Source: Haloferula luteola (GTDB taxonomy: Bacteria; Verrucomicrobiota; Verrucomicrobiia; Verrucomicrobiales; Akkermansiaceae). From it: a stretch of DNA of 64,000 nt. The notes under the pieces are model-generated. The model was not told the origin of the DNA. It saw only the letters and a program-made list of their open reading frames with translations, and searched no databases. Shown here piece by piece: positions 34,389 through 43,600 of the stretch (positions within the stretch are counted from its first letter, which is position 1; every line of letters begins with the position of its first letter). The stretch lies in contig NZ_JACHFD010000002.1 of assembly GCF_014201715.1 (NCBI RefSeq), positions 1-64,000 on the forward strand, given 5' to 3'. Position numbers and translations under genes: made by a program.

Positions 34389-36752
34389 ATGACTTCCCGT
34401 TCCATCCATCGCGGGTGGGCTCGTCTCGCACACCATGCGACCCGGACCTGCCTCACTACCCTGCTACTTTCCACCACACTGCCCAGCGCACTCTCCGAAG
34501 AAATCCGGAGTTTCGGCGTGGTTTTTCTTCCCGACACCCAGTTCTACTCACGCTACGCGACCGAAGCTGAGGGTGACCAATTTCTCAACCGCTACGGCTC
34601 CAATCCGTTTGAAGCCCAAACGGCCTGGCTCGCCGACAACCTCCGCGAGCTTGAGATTCCCATGGTGGCTCACCTCGGCGACATCGTCGACCAGGTCTCG
34701 CTTTGGCCCCAATGGAATCACGCCACCATCGCGATGCGCACCCTCGACGATGCCGGCATTTCCTACTCCATCCTCGCTGGGAACCACGACGTCCTCGACC
34801 AAAGCAGCTGGGACACCGGTCGCAACCTCTCCAACGAGCCCTTTCGTACCTACTTCCCGCTCAGTCGCGCCCGCCAGCAGTCCACCTTCGGAGGCATGGA
34901 TCCCCGCGGATTCCATCAGTACCACATTTTTGAGTTCCAGGGGCAGCGATTCCTGAACCTCGCCTTGTCGTGGAATGCCTCACTCACCGCCCTGCGCTGG
35001 GCTCAGGATATCATCGACACCCATCCTGAACTTCCCGTCATTCTTACCACTCACGAACTCCTCGGGGTCGATAGCGATGGCGTCACCGCCAAATCCACCA
35101 GCTACGGCGACTACCTTTGGGAGAACCTGATTCGCAAGAATGACCAAATCTTCATGGCCATCGGCGGTCACCATCACGGCTCCGCCCACCGAGTCCGCCA
35201 AAACGACGAAGGGCATGACGTGCTCGAAGTTGTGGCCGACTATCAGATGTCCTATCAGGGGGGCAATGGCTACCTGCGACTCTGCGAATTTGACCTGACG
35301 CACAACGAAATCCGTTCGATGACCTTCTCTCCTTGGGTCCCCACCAAGCCTGAAGCGACCATCAACGAGTTTGACCGAGCGGTGCTCGACGACGCCAGCA
35401 ACGAGTACGTGACCCCCATGAACTTCGCGGAGCGCTTTGCGGGATTTGCCGGCACCCTGGCAAGTGGCCCCGCCAACCGCGATGAGCCGCTGATTGAAAC
35501 CGTCCGCAAGAAGATCCTCGCGGAATATGAGGAACCCGAAGCCGCCACTCCCATGACGCCCTTCGACAGTGAGGACTACCCCCACAATGGCGATCAAACT
35601 TTAGCCCACTGGCGTTTCGACTCCGGTCAATCGGGCACCACTGTCGCCACGGACACAGAGATCCCCGATCTTTCCGAGCAGTCCAACAATCCTCTGGTTC
35701 GCTCCGCTCTGACCGACGGCGCAGAACTCGGTGATCTCCTGTGGTCCGACGAACGCCATGCGCTCTCCGCAGCCAATGGTAGCGTGCAATTCCTCGGCAA
35801 CACCTCCGCGGGTTGGGGCAAGAGCTTCTTCAAAACGCTCCAAGAAGCTCCTCTCAATAGCGAGTTCCTGCGCAATGGCTATACCGTGGAAGCCATCTTC
35901 AAAATCCATGCTGACTGGACTCGCGGAAACAACTCATGGATGAACGTGATGACCCGAGATGGCAACCGCGGCAACCTCTCGGGCTGGAGTGGTGGCGATG
36001 CCGAATCCACTCCCTTGTTGTTCTCCATTTCCAATCTCCGGGAGATCCAGTGGGAGCCCACCACCTACACAAGCTGGGGGTACCAGGCTCGCACCAACTG
36101 GTCCGGCGAGATCATGCCCGAAGTTTGGACCCACGTCGCCATCGTCAATGAACCCGGCAGCCACAACTCAACGATGTATGTCGCTGGCGCCCCGGTTCTT
36201 CGCAATGTGAACGGTGCTGATGGCATCGCCGGATTCTCCCAGCAATCCTGGGTCATCGGTGCCGGCCTCTGGGGAAGCAATCGCACCGATGGCTTCTTCG
36301 GAAGCATCAGCGAAATCCGTGTTTCCAAATCTGCCCTTCGCTCCGACCAATGGCTGACTGCCCGGAAGAACCGGATCGTTGGCAACGGAGGCCGCGAAAC
36401 CCTCGTCGGCACCGATAGGGATGACCAAGTCTTCCAAAATGCCGCCGCCGATACCCTCTCTGGAGGTGCTGGACGCGATACCTTCGTCTACCAAAGCCAA
36501 CGCGACGGCATGGATACCATCATCGACTTCGAACCGATGATGGACCGCATCAACATCACCCGGCTCCTCAACGATCTGGGCTACGCGGGAGACGATCCTG
36601 TGGGCGACGGGCAAATCCGCTTCATCGATAGCACGCGCGGCGCGCTCGTGCAGATCGTCAATCCCTCCCGCCCGGGAACCTTCCGCAACTTGATTTTGCT
36701 TCAGGGCACCTCCCTTGGAGCCATCGATCCAGCCTTCACTTTGATCTACTAA
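34389..36752 (+). CDS. Secreted metallophosphoesterase with LamG-like and RTX-like C-terminal domains
   Basis: A 787-residue protein. A Sec-type signal (about 15-36, TCLTTLLLSTTLPSALS) supports the ATG at 34389. The calcineurin-like phosphoesterase domain (about 40-300) has the metal motifs PDTQ (48-51), GDIVD (97-101), GNHD (131-134) and GGHHHGSAH (from 259). Residues ~407-660 form a LamG/concanavalin-like domain (LAHWRFDSG, YTVEAIFKIHADW, VWTHVAIVNEPG). The C-terminus (~670-787) has TLSGGAGRDTFVYQSQRDG and DTIIDFEPMMDRINI, which resembles the C-terminal target of type I-secreted RTX proteins. A Sec signal together with such a tail is unusual. Two PEP-CTERM genes follow closely. Confidence 0.85.
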   Translation: MTSRSIHRGWARLAHHATRTCLTTLLLSTTLPSALSEEIRSFGVVFLPDTQFYSRYATEAEGDQFLNRYGSNPFEAQTAWLADNLRELEIPMVAHLGDIVDQVSLWPQWNHATIAMRTLDDAGISYSILAGNHDVLDQSSWDTGRNLSNEPFRTYFPLSRARQQSTFGGMDPRGFHQYHIFEFQGQRFLNLALSWNASLTALRWAQDIIDTHPELPVILTTHELLGVDSDGVTAKSTSYGDYLWENLIRKNDQIFMAIGGHHHGSAHRVRQNDEGHDVLEVVADYQMSYQGGNGYLRLCEFDLTHNEIRSMTFSPWVPTKPEATINEFDRAVLDDASNEYVTPMNFAERFAGFAGTLASGPANRDEPLIETVRKKILAEYEEPEAATPMTPFDSEDYPHNGDQTLAHWRFDSGQSGTTVATDTEIPDLSEQSNNPLVRSALTDGAELGDLLWSDERHALSAANGSVQFLGNTSAGWGKSFFKTLQEAPLNSEFLRNGYTVEAIFKIHADWTRGNNSWMNVMTRDGNRGNLSGWSGGDAESTPLLFSISNLREIQWEPTTYTSWGYQARTNWSGEIMPEVWTHVAIVNEPGSHNSTMYVAGAPVLRNVNGADGIAGFSQQSWVIGAGLWGSNRTDGFFGSISEIRVSKSALRSDQWLTARKNRIVGNGGRETLVGTDRDDQVFQNAAADTLSGGAGRDTFVYQSQRDGMDTIIDFEPMMDRINITRLLNDLGYAGDDPVGDGQIRFIDSTRGALVQIVNPSRPGTFRNLILLQGTSLGAIDPAFTLIY

Positions 36753-36767
36753 ATTCATCATTTTTCC

Positions 36768-37454
36768 ATGAAATCATTTCTTTTCCCTGCCACCCTCCTT
36801 GTCGCCGTTCCGGCTCACGCTGCCGTGATCTTCACCGATGACTTCAGCGGCTCACTGTCCGCCTGGTCTGCAGGGGGCGACGTCAGCATCCAGTCAGGCG
36901 CCGCTCTCCTGACCACGGCTCACACCAGCTTCGAATCCGGAGTGGATGCCGTGAATGCCTCGGGCACCGATCCCCTGGAAGCCGCCGGAGATCTGGAAAC
37001 CTTCGTCGACCTCACCGTGGGCGGACTCGATCTCGATGTTGTCGATCAAGCCACCGAAGGCTCAGCACTGCGCGTGACCATCGATGTGCACCCGGGAGAC
37101 ACTCTCCGCTTCGATTGGCAACTGTTGACCTCGGACATGGTCGGTCTCGATTCGGCCTTCCTCGTCATCAATGGCTCCCTCATTCGGCTGGCGAGCGCCG
37201 CCGACGCCGTCGGGGTCTCCTCCGGCGACTATGCCTATGAAACCCTGACGAGCAGCTACTCCCATGTCTTTACCGACAGCGGCGCTGTCACCGTTGCCTT
37301 CGGCATCACGGATATCTCCGACTACAGCGGCACCAGTGCCCTGCGCATCGACAACGTCCTCGTACAAGCCGTGCCCGAGCCCACCGCCGGCCTCCTTGCC
37401 CTTCTCGGAGGACTCGCCTTTGCCGCCCGCCGTCACCGCAACGTTACCCGATAA
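36768..37454 (+). CDS. PEP-CTERM sorting-domain secreted protein 1
   Basis: A 228-residue exported protein with signal peptide MKSFLFPATLLVAVPAHAA and the sorting tail VPEPTAGLLALLGGLAFAARR starting at residue 202. This tail is processed by an exosortase at the inner membrane. The middle is beta-rich (IFTDDFSGSLSAWSAGGDVS) and resembles a carbohydrate-binding or jelly-roll fold. It lies 15 bases after the metallophosphoesterase stop and 5 bases before the next PEP-CTERM gene, so the three are probably one transcript. No exosortase gene is in the window. Confidence 0.85.
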   Translation: MKSFLFPATLLVAVPAHAAVIFTDDFSGSLSAWSAGGDVSIQSGAALLTTAHTSFESGVDAVNASGTDPLEAAGDLETFVDLTVGGLDLDVVDQATEGSALRVTIDVHPGDTLRFDWQLLTSDMVGLDSAFLVINGSLIRLASAADAVGVSSGDYAYETLTSSYSHVFTDSGAVTVAFGITDISDYSGTSALRIDNVLVQAVPEPTAGLLALLGGLAFAARRHRNVTR

Positions 37455-37459
37455 AATCG

Positions 37460-38374
37460 ATGAAGTTTCTTCCCATTTTGTTTGTCGCTACCCCTGCCTT
37501 CGCTGCCAACATCGTGCTCAATGCCGATGACAGCTACGGCAACTCCTCATTCAATTCAGCAGGGAATTGGAGCAGCGCGTCTTATCCTGATCCAGGAAAC
37601 GACTACTTCACCCAGGGTCACCTGCTCCGCACTCCGACCAGCAGCTCCAGCTACAACTTTGCCGGCGACTCCCTAACGGTAACCGGGTCCGCTGCATTCT
37701 CCGCTGCCAACAATGAAGCGTTGATGTGGAAAGGATCTGGAACGACGGCCACGATCACCATTTCGAACCTCATCGTCGATGGAGGTCAGATTCGCCACGG
37801 CGCGGGAGATGGTGACTCCGTGACTTTCTTCGGAAGCATCACCGTGGGCGCCAGCGGGATGGGAATTGCCAGCCAAGGAGGATTCAACATCGCCTCTGCC
37901 ATCCATGGAGATTCCACCATCTACATCCTCGGGAATGGCACTGGCTCCACCCAGCGGATGGTCACATTCACCAGCGCCGCCAGCACCTTCCACGGCGACT
38001 TGATCCTTAACTCTGAGAACAGCCTCGCCACCTTGGCGGAGAACTCGGTGTTTCATTTCAAGATGGGCTCTGATGGCATCAACAACTCGATTGAAGGGAT
38101 CGGATGGATCGCTCTCAACGGCTCCTTCGCTCTTGATCTCTCCGGCGCATCCACCACTTACGGGGATGCCTGGTCGTTGGTCTCCGTGGCCACCGCCGAA
38201 TATGGCGACGAGTTTTCGATCGAAGGATTTCATGACCTCGGCGAGGGACGCTGGGCCCAGGGGATCTATCAATTCGATCAGGCCACTGGAACCCTCAGCG
38301 TGGTTCCGGAACCCTCGGCCATTCTCCTCAGCGGCATAGCGCTTGGTCTGGGTCTTCATCGGCGCCGGCCCTGA
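37460..38374 (+). CDS. PEP-CTERM sorting-domain secreted protein 2
   Basis: A 304-residue protein with a short signal peptide (MKFLPILFVATPAFAA) and PEP-CTERM tail VPEPSAILLSGIALGLGLHRR from residue 282. The body is rich in Ser, Thr, Gly and Asn with repeated strand-turn pattern (TITISNLIVDGGQIRHGAGD, SVTFFGSITVGASGMGI), suggesting a beta-helix like that of autotransporter-type passenger repeats. It is not related in sequence to the preceding PEP-CTERM protein beyond the tail. A strong terminator follows. Confidence 0.85.
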   Translation: MKFLPILFVATPAFAANIVLNADDSYGNSSFNSAGNWSSASYPDPGNDYFTQGHLLRTPTSSSSYNFAGDSLTVTGSAAFSAANNEALMWKGSGTTATITISNLIVDGGQIRHGAGDGDSVTFFGSITVGASGMGIASQGGFNIASAIHGDSTIYILGNGTGSTQRMVTFTSAASTFHGDLILNSENSLATLAENSVFHFKMGSDGINNSIEGIGWIALNGSFALDLSGASTTYGDAWSLVSVATAEYGDEFSIEGFHDLGEGRWAQGIYQFDQATGTLSVVPEPSAILLSGIALGLGLHRRRP

Positions 38375-38389
38375 ACCCCTCTCCTTCAA

Positions 38390-38424
38390 CGGCCGGTCTC
38401 CCTCAGGAGCCCGGCCGCTTTTTT
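38390..38424 (+). terminator. Strong rho-independent terminator
   Basis: CGGCCGG (38390-38396) pairs with CCGGCCG (38411-38417), the loop contains a further CTCC/GGAG pairing, and TTTTTT follows. It ends the metallophosphoesterase and PEP-CTERM transcript. Confidence 0.88.
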
Positions 38425-38491
38425 GCCGACATGGCAGCACCACCTCGCCATTGACCCCACGGGAACGCTGTTGGATAGACTGGGGTCTGCC

Positions 38492-39847
38492 ATGAAAAAT
38501 GCCCGTCGCTCCTCATCTTCATCGGTCCTCAGCAAGTGGCAGTGGCGGTGGCGTCGTCTCTCCGAGAAAATCTGGCCCCGGGTCACTCTCTACGCCATCG
38601 CCTCCGGCATGGTCGCCATCGCCGGCGTCTTCCTCGGTCCGTTTCTCCCCTATGAAATCGCCATTCAGTTCGATGCCGATTCAGTCGCTTCCAAGCTGTC
38701 CATTCTCGCTTCCTCGATGCTCGCGGTTTCGACCTTCTCCCTGGGCGTCATGACCAACGCCTTTGCCAGCGCAGCCACGGCCGCCACTCCTCGCGTTACG
38801 CAGCTTCTCCTGGCAGACAAGACCTCTCAGAACGTCCTCGCCACCTTTCTTGGCGCTTTTGTCTTCAGCCTCGTCGGCACGATCACCCTTGAATTGGGAA
38901 TCTATGGTGCCCAAGGCAGGCTCCTCCTTTTTGTCGCCACTCTCGCGATCTACGTCATCATCGTCGCCACCATGGTCCGCTGGGTGCAGATGTTGCGGAC
39001 CTTCGGACGCCTCGACGACTCGATTTCCCGGGTTCAAAAGGTTGCCCTTGAAGCCTTCGACGAGCGTGTTCGTGATCCTTTTCTCGGATGCCATCCGATC
39101 AAGAATCCGCACGCCATCCCCGACGGATCCAAACCCTTGATCACCCCTCGCTCGGGCTACCTCACTCATATCGACTTTGCTGCCCTCAACGATCTTGCCG
39201 ACGAAGCCGGACTCCAGCTCCGCCTCCCCCGCGCTCCCGGAGGCTTTCTCTTTCCCGCCGATCCTCTCGTGCACATCTTCCCGGCGGAAGCCGTCGACGA
39301 CGAGCTTCTCGATCGCATCCGCCAAGCCTTCAGTCTCGGCGATCATCGCACCTTCCTCCAAGACCCTCGCTTCGGCATGGTCGTTCTTTCGGAAATCGCA
39401 TCCCGTGCCCTTTCTCCGGCGGTCAATGACCCAGGCACGGCCATTTCCATTCTCACTCATGGCGTCCGCATTCTTTCCCATTGGGAAGATCGCGAGCCCG
39501 CTGAAATCCGCTTCCCTCACCTATGGCTTGAACCACTTGCGGTGCAGGAGTTGTTTGACGACTTCTTTCGTCCCATCGCGCGCGACGCCGCCGGACACAT
39601 TGAAGTCCAGCAATGGATCCAACACAGCCTGCTTGGCCTCGCTCAATCGTCGCCTCAGATCTTTTCACGCGCCTGCCGAGAACACTCTCGCGAAGCTCTC
39701 GCCCGAGCGGAGAGTTCCCTTCCTCTGGACCAGGAAAAAGTGCTGGTTCGGGCCATCGCGCTTCAAGTCGAGGAGATCACCTCTGGATGCCCCACGACTC
39801 TTCCTCCGCTGCACGAGTCAACTCCCCCACGAGATCGCGCCCACTGA
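38492..39847 (+). CDS. DUF2254 family predicted membrane protein
   Basis: A 451-residue protein. The N-terminal ~170 residues have four transmembrane helices (LYAIASGMVAIAGVFLG, LSILASSMLAVSTFSLGVM, VLATFLGAFVFSLVG, LLFVATLAIYVIIVATM). The motif VSTFSLGVMTNAFASAA.ATPR is the DUF2254 hallmark, and the C-terminal cytoplasmic part includes HRTFLQDPRFGMVVLSEIASRALSPAVNDPGTA, also typical (given here in pieces of the family pattern). Function is unknown. The ATG at 38492 follows the terminator. The 3' end overlaps the convergent cysteine-cluster gene by 71 bases. Confidence 0.88.
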   Translation: MKNARRSSSSSVLSKWQWRWRRLSEKIWPRVTLYAIASGMVAIAGVFLGPFLPYEIAIQFDADSVASKLSILASSMLAVSTFSLGVMTNAFASAATAATPRVTQLLLADKTSQNVLATFLGAFVFSLVGTITLELGIYGAQGRLLLFVATLAIYVIIVATMVRWVQMLRTFGRLDDSISRVQKVALEAFDERVRDPFLGCHPIKNPHAIPDGSKPLITPRSGYLTHIDFAALNDLADEAGLQLRLPRAPGGFLFPADPLVHIFPAEAVDDELLDRIRQAFSLGDHRTFLQDPRFGMVVLSEIASRALSPAVNDPGTAISILTHGVRILSHWEDREPAEIRFPHLWLEPLAVQELFDDFFRPIARDAAGHIEVQQWIQHSLLGLAQSSPQIFSRACREHSREALARAESSLPLDQEKVLVRAIALQVEEITSGCPTTLPPLHESTPPRDRAH

Positions 39848-40472
39848 TTACCGACAAGCACTCCAGCTCCATGTGCAAAGTCACCCGCGCCGGTGGACCG
39901 CCCTCACAAACCATTCCGCAAGGAGTCTGCGAACCAAATCCCGGATAGTCAGGCCCCGCCGCAGGATCGTTTCCCGCCTGGGCCAAGGTCAACACAGGGC
40001 GCCCACCACGTTCCCGCGGACGCAGGAGGAGCGGATGCATCCAGCACGAAACCGGTTTCCAAAACCACGGGTGCCGACCGTCATCCACCGCCAAGCGCTG
40101 GAGCACACATCGGTGCTCTGCATCCAGAAAAACACACCGCGTTTTTGGGAAATGAGCGGGAAACTCCTCGGCCAACTCACTGAGACCGGCGGGCAGGGTC
40201 ACTGTGCGTTCGCGACCTCCTCCATGAGTCAACGGATCGGGATGGTCCCAACCATAGCTGGCCAAGAGACCCCGGCGGGCTGTCATCACCTCTCGAATCG
40301 CGCGACTCTCTTCAGGCTCAAGCAAAGCCCCGTCATGACAGCACGTCGCCCGACAGCGCGACAGTTCGCAAACTTTCAGCGGCAGCGAAAACACCTCATG
40401 GTCGAGCTCTGCCTCGCGCAATTGACGGGCCAGCTCTTTCTCCAAACCAGGATACGCGGTAAGAGGATGCAT
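39777..40472 (-). CDS. Cysteine-cluster protein (YkgJ/DUF3109-like)
   Basis: A 231-residue protein with an N-terminal cluster VCELSRCRATCCHDGALL and later cysteines in RCVFLDAEHRCVLQRL, KPVSCWMHP and PCGMVC. This pattern is seen in the YkgJ and DUF3109 families, thought to bind zinc or an iron-sulphur cluster. No signal peptide is present. The ATG at 40472 was chosen; a longer upstream frame is possible but adds unrelated residues. It overlaps the DUF2254 gene tail to tail by 71 bases. It follows the membrane-protein gene by 49 bases in the same direction, but a shared role with that ABC system is not evident. Confidence 0.75.
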   Translation of the reverse strand: MHPLTAYPGLEKELARQLREAELDHEVFSLPLKVCELSRCRATCCHDGALLEPEESRAIREVMTARRGLLASYGWDHPDPLTHGGGRERTVTLPAGLSELAEEFPAHFPKTRCVFLDAEHRCVLQRLAVDDGRHPWFWKPVSCWMHPLLLRPRERGGRPVLTLAQAGNDPAAGPDYPGFGSQTPCGMVCEGGPPARVTLHMELECLSVISGRDLVGELTRAAEEESWGIQR

Positions 40473-40521
40473 CCGGGGAGTTTGTGACGCTCTTGCGACG
40501 GCCTCACAAGTTCGCAAACCA

Positions 40522-42141
40522 CTAACGACGCACTACGGTCGGAGGAAAGGAGCCCTGATTCACCGCGACAAACACCGCCAACCGCCCTTTCCGCAAACGC
40601 AGCTCCTGCGCGGCCTGTTCGGCGGGCGTGCCCTCACAAATCATCTCAAACTCTTGGACTCCACCCAGGAAAAGTGGGCAGCCCTCCGTTTTGGGACTCC
40701 GCCCCACAAAGCGGAAGACCGCAAACCACTTGTCTCCTGTATCGGGATGCTCGACCACCGCATAGATCCCCAATCCTGCGACCCGATCGAGGGAAGCCGA
40801 ACTTGCATCCTCAAATGGATGAATATCTTCGAATTGATACTTCAGTCGCAATCGATTCGACAATGAAGTTGGTTCGGCAATGGAAACCAACAAACGCCCT
40901 CCTGTTCTCAAGCGGAGCGAACCTCCACGAGGAAGGTCGACATCTCCCGCCTTCTCCAATCGAGTCACAGTTCCATACGCCTTCCAGTCCCATTGGGACG
41001 GATCGTCAGATCGTTCAGCCTCATTCTCGCCATCCTGCCCTGTGACCCATGGATGCAGACGAGGTTTTTGAAACATGGCTTGAACTCCTTCCCGATTTCT
41101 TCGGGTCCATGGCTCGAGCTTTTCGTTCGGATACCAGCGATTCTGGATCTCATCACTTATCAGCTCGGTGCCACCCCATTCGGCCGTCTCGCCCGTCCCT
41201 TTGATCACCGGCCATTCGAGCCAATCATACCCCTCCCCCTCTTTTCTCATCCCGATTTTCGGAGTCCATGTCGCTCTCCAGCGAGAGTCCTTGGACTCTC
41301 CGATCAGAAATCCCCCCATTCCGAATTCGCCTTTTTGAAGCCCCTTAATCGTCAAAAGTTCGCTACATGGAACCTCGTGCCATTCGCCTGCCGGGGGGTG
41401 GAGCTCGATCGATTCGATGTGCTCGACGAACTTCTCGGTGGTCATCCCATTCGACACTTTTTTCGGAAAGAACTGCCCGTGAACCATGATCCAAGGAATC
41501 AGGGCTCCAAACCACATCATGAGTCCGAGCCCCGTCCTCCATTTCCGCCGCGAGGCCACCAACCACCAAATGGCCGGCAGAATCGACACCGCCGCGAGGA
41601 TCAGCAAGCTCGCTGGAGTGATGAAGAAGGAACCTTTCATTTCAAGATTCAGGTCGCCTCGCATCGTTGCCAATCCCGCTCCGGAAAGAATCGGCGCCGC
41701 CAGCAAGGTGAGAATCAACCAAATCAACGGGCGCTGGCGACGCGTCGCAAGACACGCGACCACCGCCCATAGCCAAGCCCACGCGAGCGCCGGAAGTACC
41801 AACAACAGGATGCCCTCCAAGGCAGCTCGGCCGCTGAAGTTGTGCCCGAATACATAGATCATCACCCACAAGGCCACGCCCCCAAAAACCGCGGCCATCA
41901 ATCCCAACATTCTCCGCATGCCGAAACCATCCGTTACTGGCCGCGTCCGATAGAAAGCGCGCGGCTCAAAGACAGGCCACGATCGCTGGGCGCTCACCAT
42001 CAGTACTAACAATAGCAAAGGAAGCAGGACCAGCGCCTGAGCCCCCCAATGATGTGCACGCGGATTCGGCCAAAAAAGGAAGAAGCCATAGCTGGCCACG
42101 ATCGCCGCAGCCAACAAACGGGTAAATGGAGAAAATGGCAT
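40522..42141 (-). CDS. Membrane protein with soluble C-terminal domain, likely partner of adjacent ABC ATPase
   Basis: A 539-residue protein I do not recognise. The first ~225 residues hold about seven transmembrane helices (for example ALVLLPLLLLVLMVSA, MLGLMAAVFGGVALWVMIYV, LEGILLLVLPALAWAWLWAV). The remaining ~310 residues are soluble, with Trp-rich stretches such as YDWLEWPVIKGTGETAEWGG. It starts 5 bases after the stop of the ABC ATPase gene, in an operon led by a YtrA-type regulator. Such operons normally encode the permease here, so I infer it is the membrane partner. The sequence shows no standard ABC-2 permease motif. Confidence 0.7.
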   Translation of the reverse strand: MPFSPFTRLLAAAIVASYGFFLFWPNPRAHHWGAQALVLLPLLLLVLMVSAQRSWPVFEPRAFYRTRPVTDGFGMRRMLGLMAAVFGGVALWVMIYVFGHNFSGRAALEGILLLVLPALAWAWLWAVVACLATRRQRPLIWLILTLLAAPILSGAGLATMRGDLNLEMKGSFFITPASLLILAAVSILPAIWWLVASRRKWRTGLGLMMWFGALIPWIMVHGQFFPKKVSNGMTTEKFVEHIESIELHPPAGEWHEVPCSELLTIKGLQKGEFGMGGFLIGESKDSRWRATWTPKIGMRKEGEGYDWLEWPVIKGTGETAEWGGTELISDEIQNRWYPNEKLEPWTRRNREGVQAMFQKPRLHPWVTGQDGENEAERSDDPSQWDWKAYGTVTRLEKAGDVDLPRGGSLRLRTGGRLLVSIAEPTSLSNRLRLKYQFEDIHPFEDASSASLDRVAGLGIYAVVEHPDTGDKWFAVFRFVGRSPKTEGCPLFLGGVQEFEMICEGTPAEQAAQELRLRKGRLAVFVAVNQGSFPPTVVRR

Positions 42142-42146
42142 GATCG

Positions 42147-43046
42147 TTAGGATTGAGGGGTGGTTCGAAAACTGCGGGCCAAGGTGACAAAGATTTCGCG
42201 CAAGCTCATCGGCCTTACCTCGTAGTGCACAGGATTGGAAAAGTGCTCCAGCAGCACGGCTTTACTACGAACTTCATCGTAGTCACCGTGAACCAAGCGC
42301 ACAGCCCGCCCCTCAACCCGGAGGTGAACCCAGTCGGGAGGCAAGGCAAGGGGTGCGGAGAGATCCTCTTCCGTCACCAACTCGATCTGGCGAAATCGCG
42401 CCTGAAGTGCCGTCACCTCTTCCTGAAGGTGGACCATTCCGTCGCGAAGAATCGCCACTCGATCCGCGAACCGTTCGACCTCCTCGATGTCGTGCGAAGA
42501 GATCCACACTGTCCATCCCTCGGTTTCAGTCAGCTCAAGCAAACTGGTGAGAAACTCATCTCGCACCAGGGCATCAAGGCCGGTGAAGGGTTCATCGAGC
42601 ACCACCAACTGAGGCCGATACGCGAGCGACGAGACCAGTGCGGCCTTCATCCGTTGCCCCCGAGAAAGTGACCTCAACGGCGTCTTCTGCGGCAGGTCAA
42701 GGTCCCGAAGCAATCGCTTCTCAAAATCCCGGTCCCACTGTTTGCCATACATCGGCCGTACGTAATCGAGCAGCTTCGGAACCGTCAGCCACTCGGGCAT
42801 GCATTGGTTCTCCGAAACATATCCCATGCGCTTCCAGAGCTCCGGAGACAATCGCCGGGCTCCCATGACCTCAATGTGACCGGCATCGGGCTCAAGCAAT
42901 CCCATCGCACATTGCAGCGTCGTCGTCTTGCCTGCCCCATTCGGGCCCAAAAAGGCGGTCACCTTGCCCTCCGGCACATCGAGGTCGACACCGCGCAACG
43001 CAGGCTTGCCCCGGAATTTCTTTTGCAGTCCACGGATCGTGATCAT
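42147..43046 (-). CDS. ABC transporter ATPase
   Basis: A 299-residue ATPase of the ABC-2/YtrB-like exporter type. Walker A is GPNGAGKT (34-41), the signature LSRGQ (127-131), Walker B LVVLDEP (147-153) and the H-loop ISSHDIEE. About 90 residues beyond the nucleotide-binding core end in RPMSLREIFVTLAR, typical of this class. The ATG at 43046 overlaps the regulator's stop as TGATG; a GTG immediately upstream is less likely. With the GntR regulator before it and the membrane protein after it, it resembles the Bacillus Ytr system, which responds to cell-wall antibiotics (inference). Confidence 0.9.
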   Translation of the reverse strand: MITIRGLQKKFRGKPALRGVDLDVPEGKVTAFLGPNGAGKTTTLQCAMGLLEPDAGHIEVMGARRLSPELWKRMGYVSENQCMPEWLTVPKLLDYVRPMYGKQWDRDFEKRLLRDLDLPQKTPLRSLSRGQRMKAALVSSLAYRPQLVVLDEPFTGLDALVRDEFLTSLLELTETEGWTVWISSHDIEEVERFADRVAILRDGMVHLQEEVTALQARFRQIELVTEEDLSAPLALPPDWVHLRVEGRAVRLVHGDYDEVRSKAVLLEHFSNPVHYEVRPMSLREIFVTLARSFRTTPQS

Positions 43047-43444
43047 CACCAGCGTTCGGGTTGAATTTCAGAGTCAGGATCAGAAAGGCGACGCAGCACG
43101 GCTTCCGTTTCTTCAGCCGTCAGATGCAACGCGCGGGCTTCTTCCAAAAACCTCCGCGCAGCCGGCTCCAACAGAGCCTGACGTTTTTCCACAGGCGGGA
43201 GTTGCGGCGCTTGAACGACCATCCCCACGCCCGGCCGACTCACCAAAAATCCCAGGTCCTTCAACTCCTGCACCACCTTGAATGCGGTCGTTGGCGATAT
43301 CTTTAACTCCTGCGCCAACCCACGCACCGAGGGAAAAAGATCCCCCTCACGCAGCTCACCATTCGCCAAAGCTCGATGCGCCGCCCTCACCACCTGGTCA
43401 GAAACCGGCTCGCCATCACGAAGTTGGAGGACAAATGGAAGCAT
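43046..43444 (-). CDS. GntR-family regulator, YtrA subfamily
   Basis: A 132-residue short GntR regulator with the winged helix at about 8-75 (PSVRGLAQELKISPTTAFKVV, then LGFLVSRPGVGMVV). A short C-terminal dimerisation helix replaces an effector domain, which is the YtrA layout. Such regulators repress the ABC operon they belong to, and here the ATPase gene follows with overlapping stop and start. The ATG at 43444 is preferred over upstream starts because the family begins with a short strand like MLPFVLQL. Confidence 0.88.
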   Translation of the reverse strand: MLPFVLQLRDGEPVSDQVVRAAHRALANGELREGDLFPSVRGLAQELKISPTTAFKVVQELKDLGFLVSRPGVGMVVQAPQLPPVEKRQALLEPAARRFLEEARALHLTAEETEAVLRRLSDPDSEIQPERW

Positions 43445-43600
43445 CACCCACTCGGGCACCACGCCCGTTGTGATACTGGTGTTACAGCACTCCTGTTACA
43501 CCGTCCAGAGATTTTTCATTTCCCGATCGGCGCCATCGCTCCGGAGACGAATTCACTGAGGGTTCATCACAGATTCACACGGCTCGCAGAGAACCCCGCC

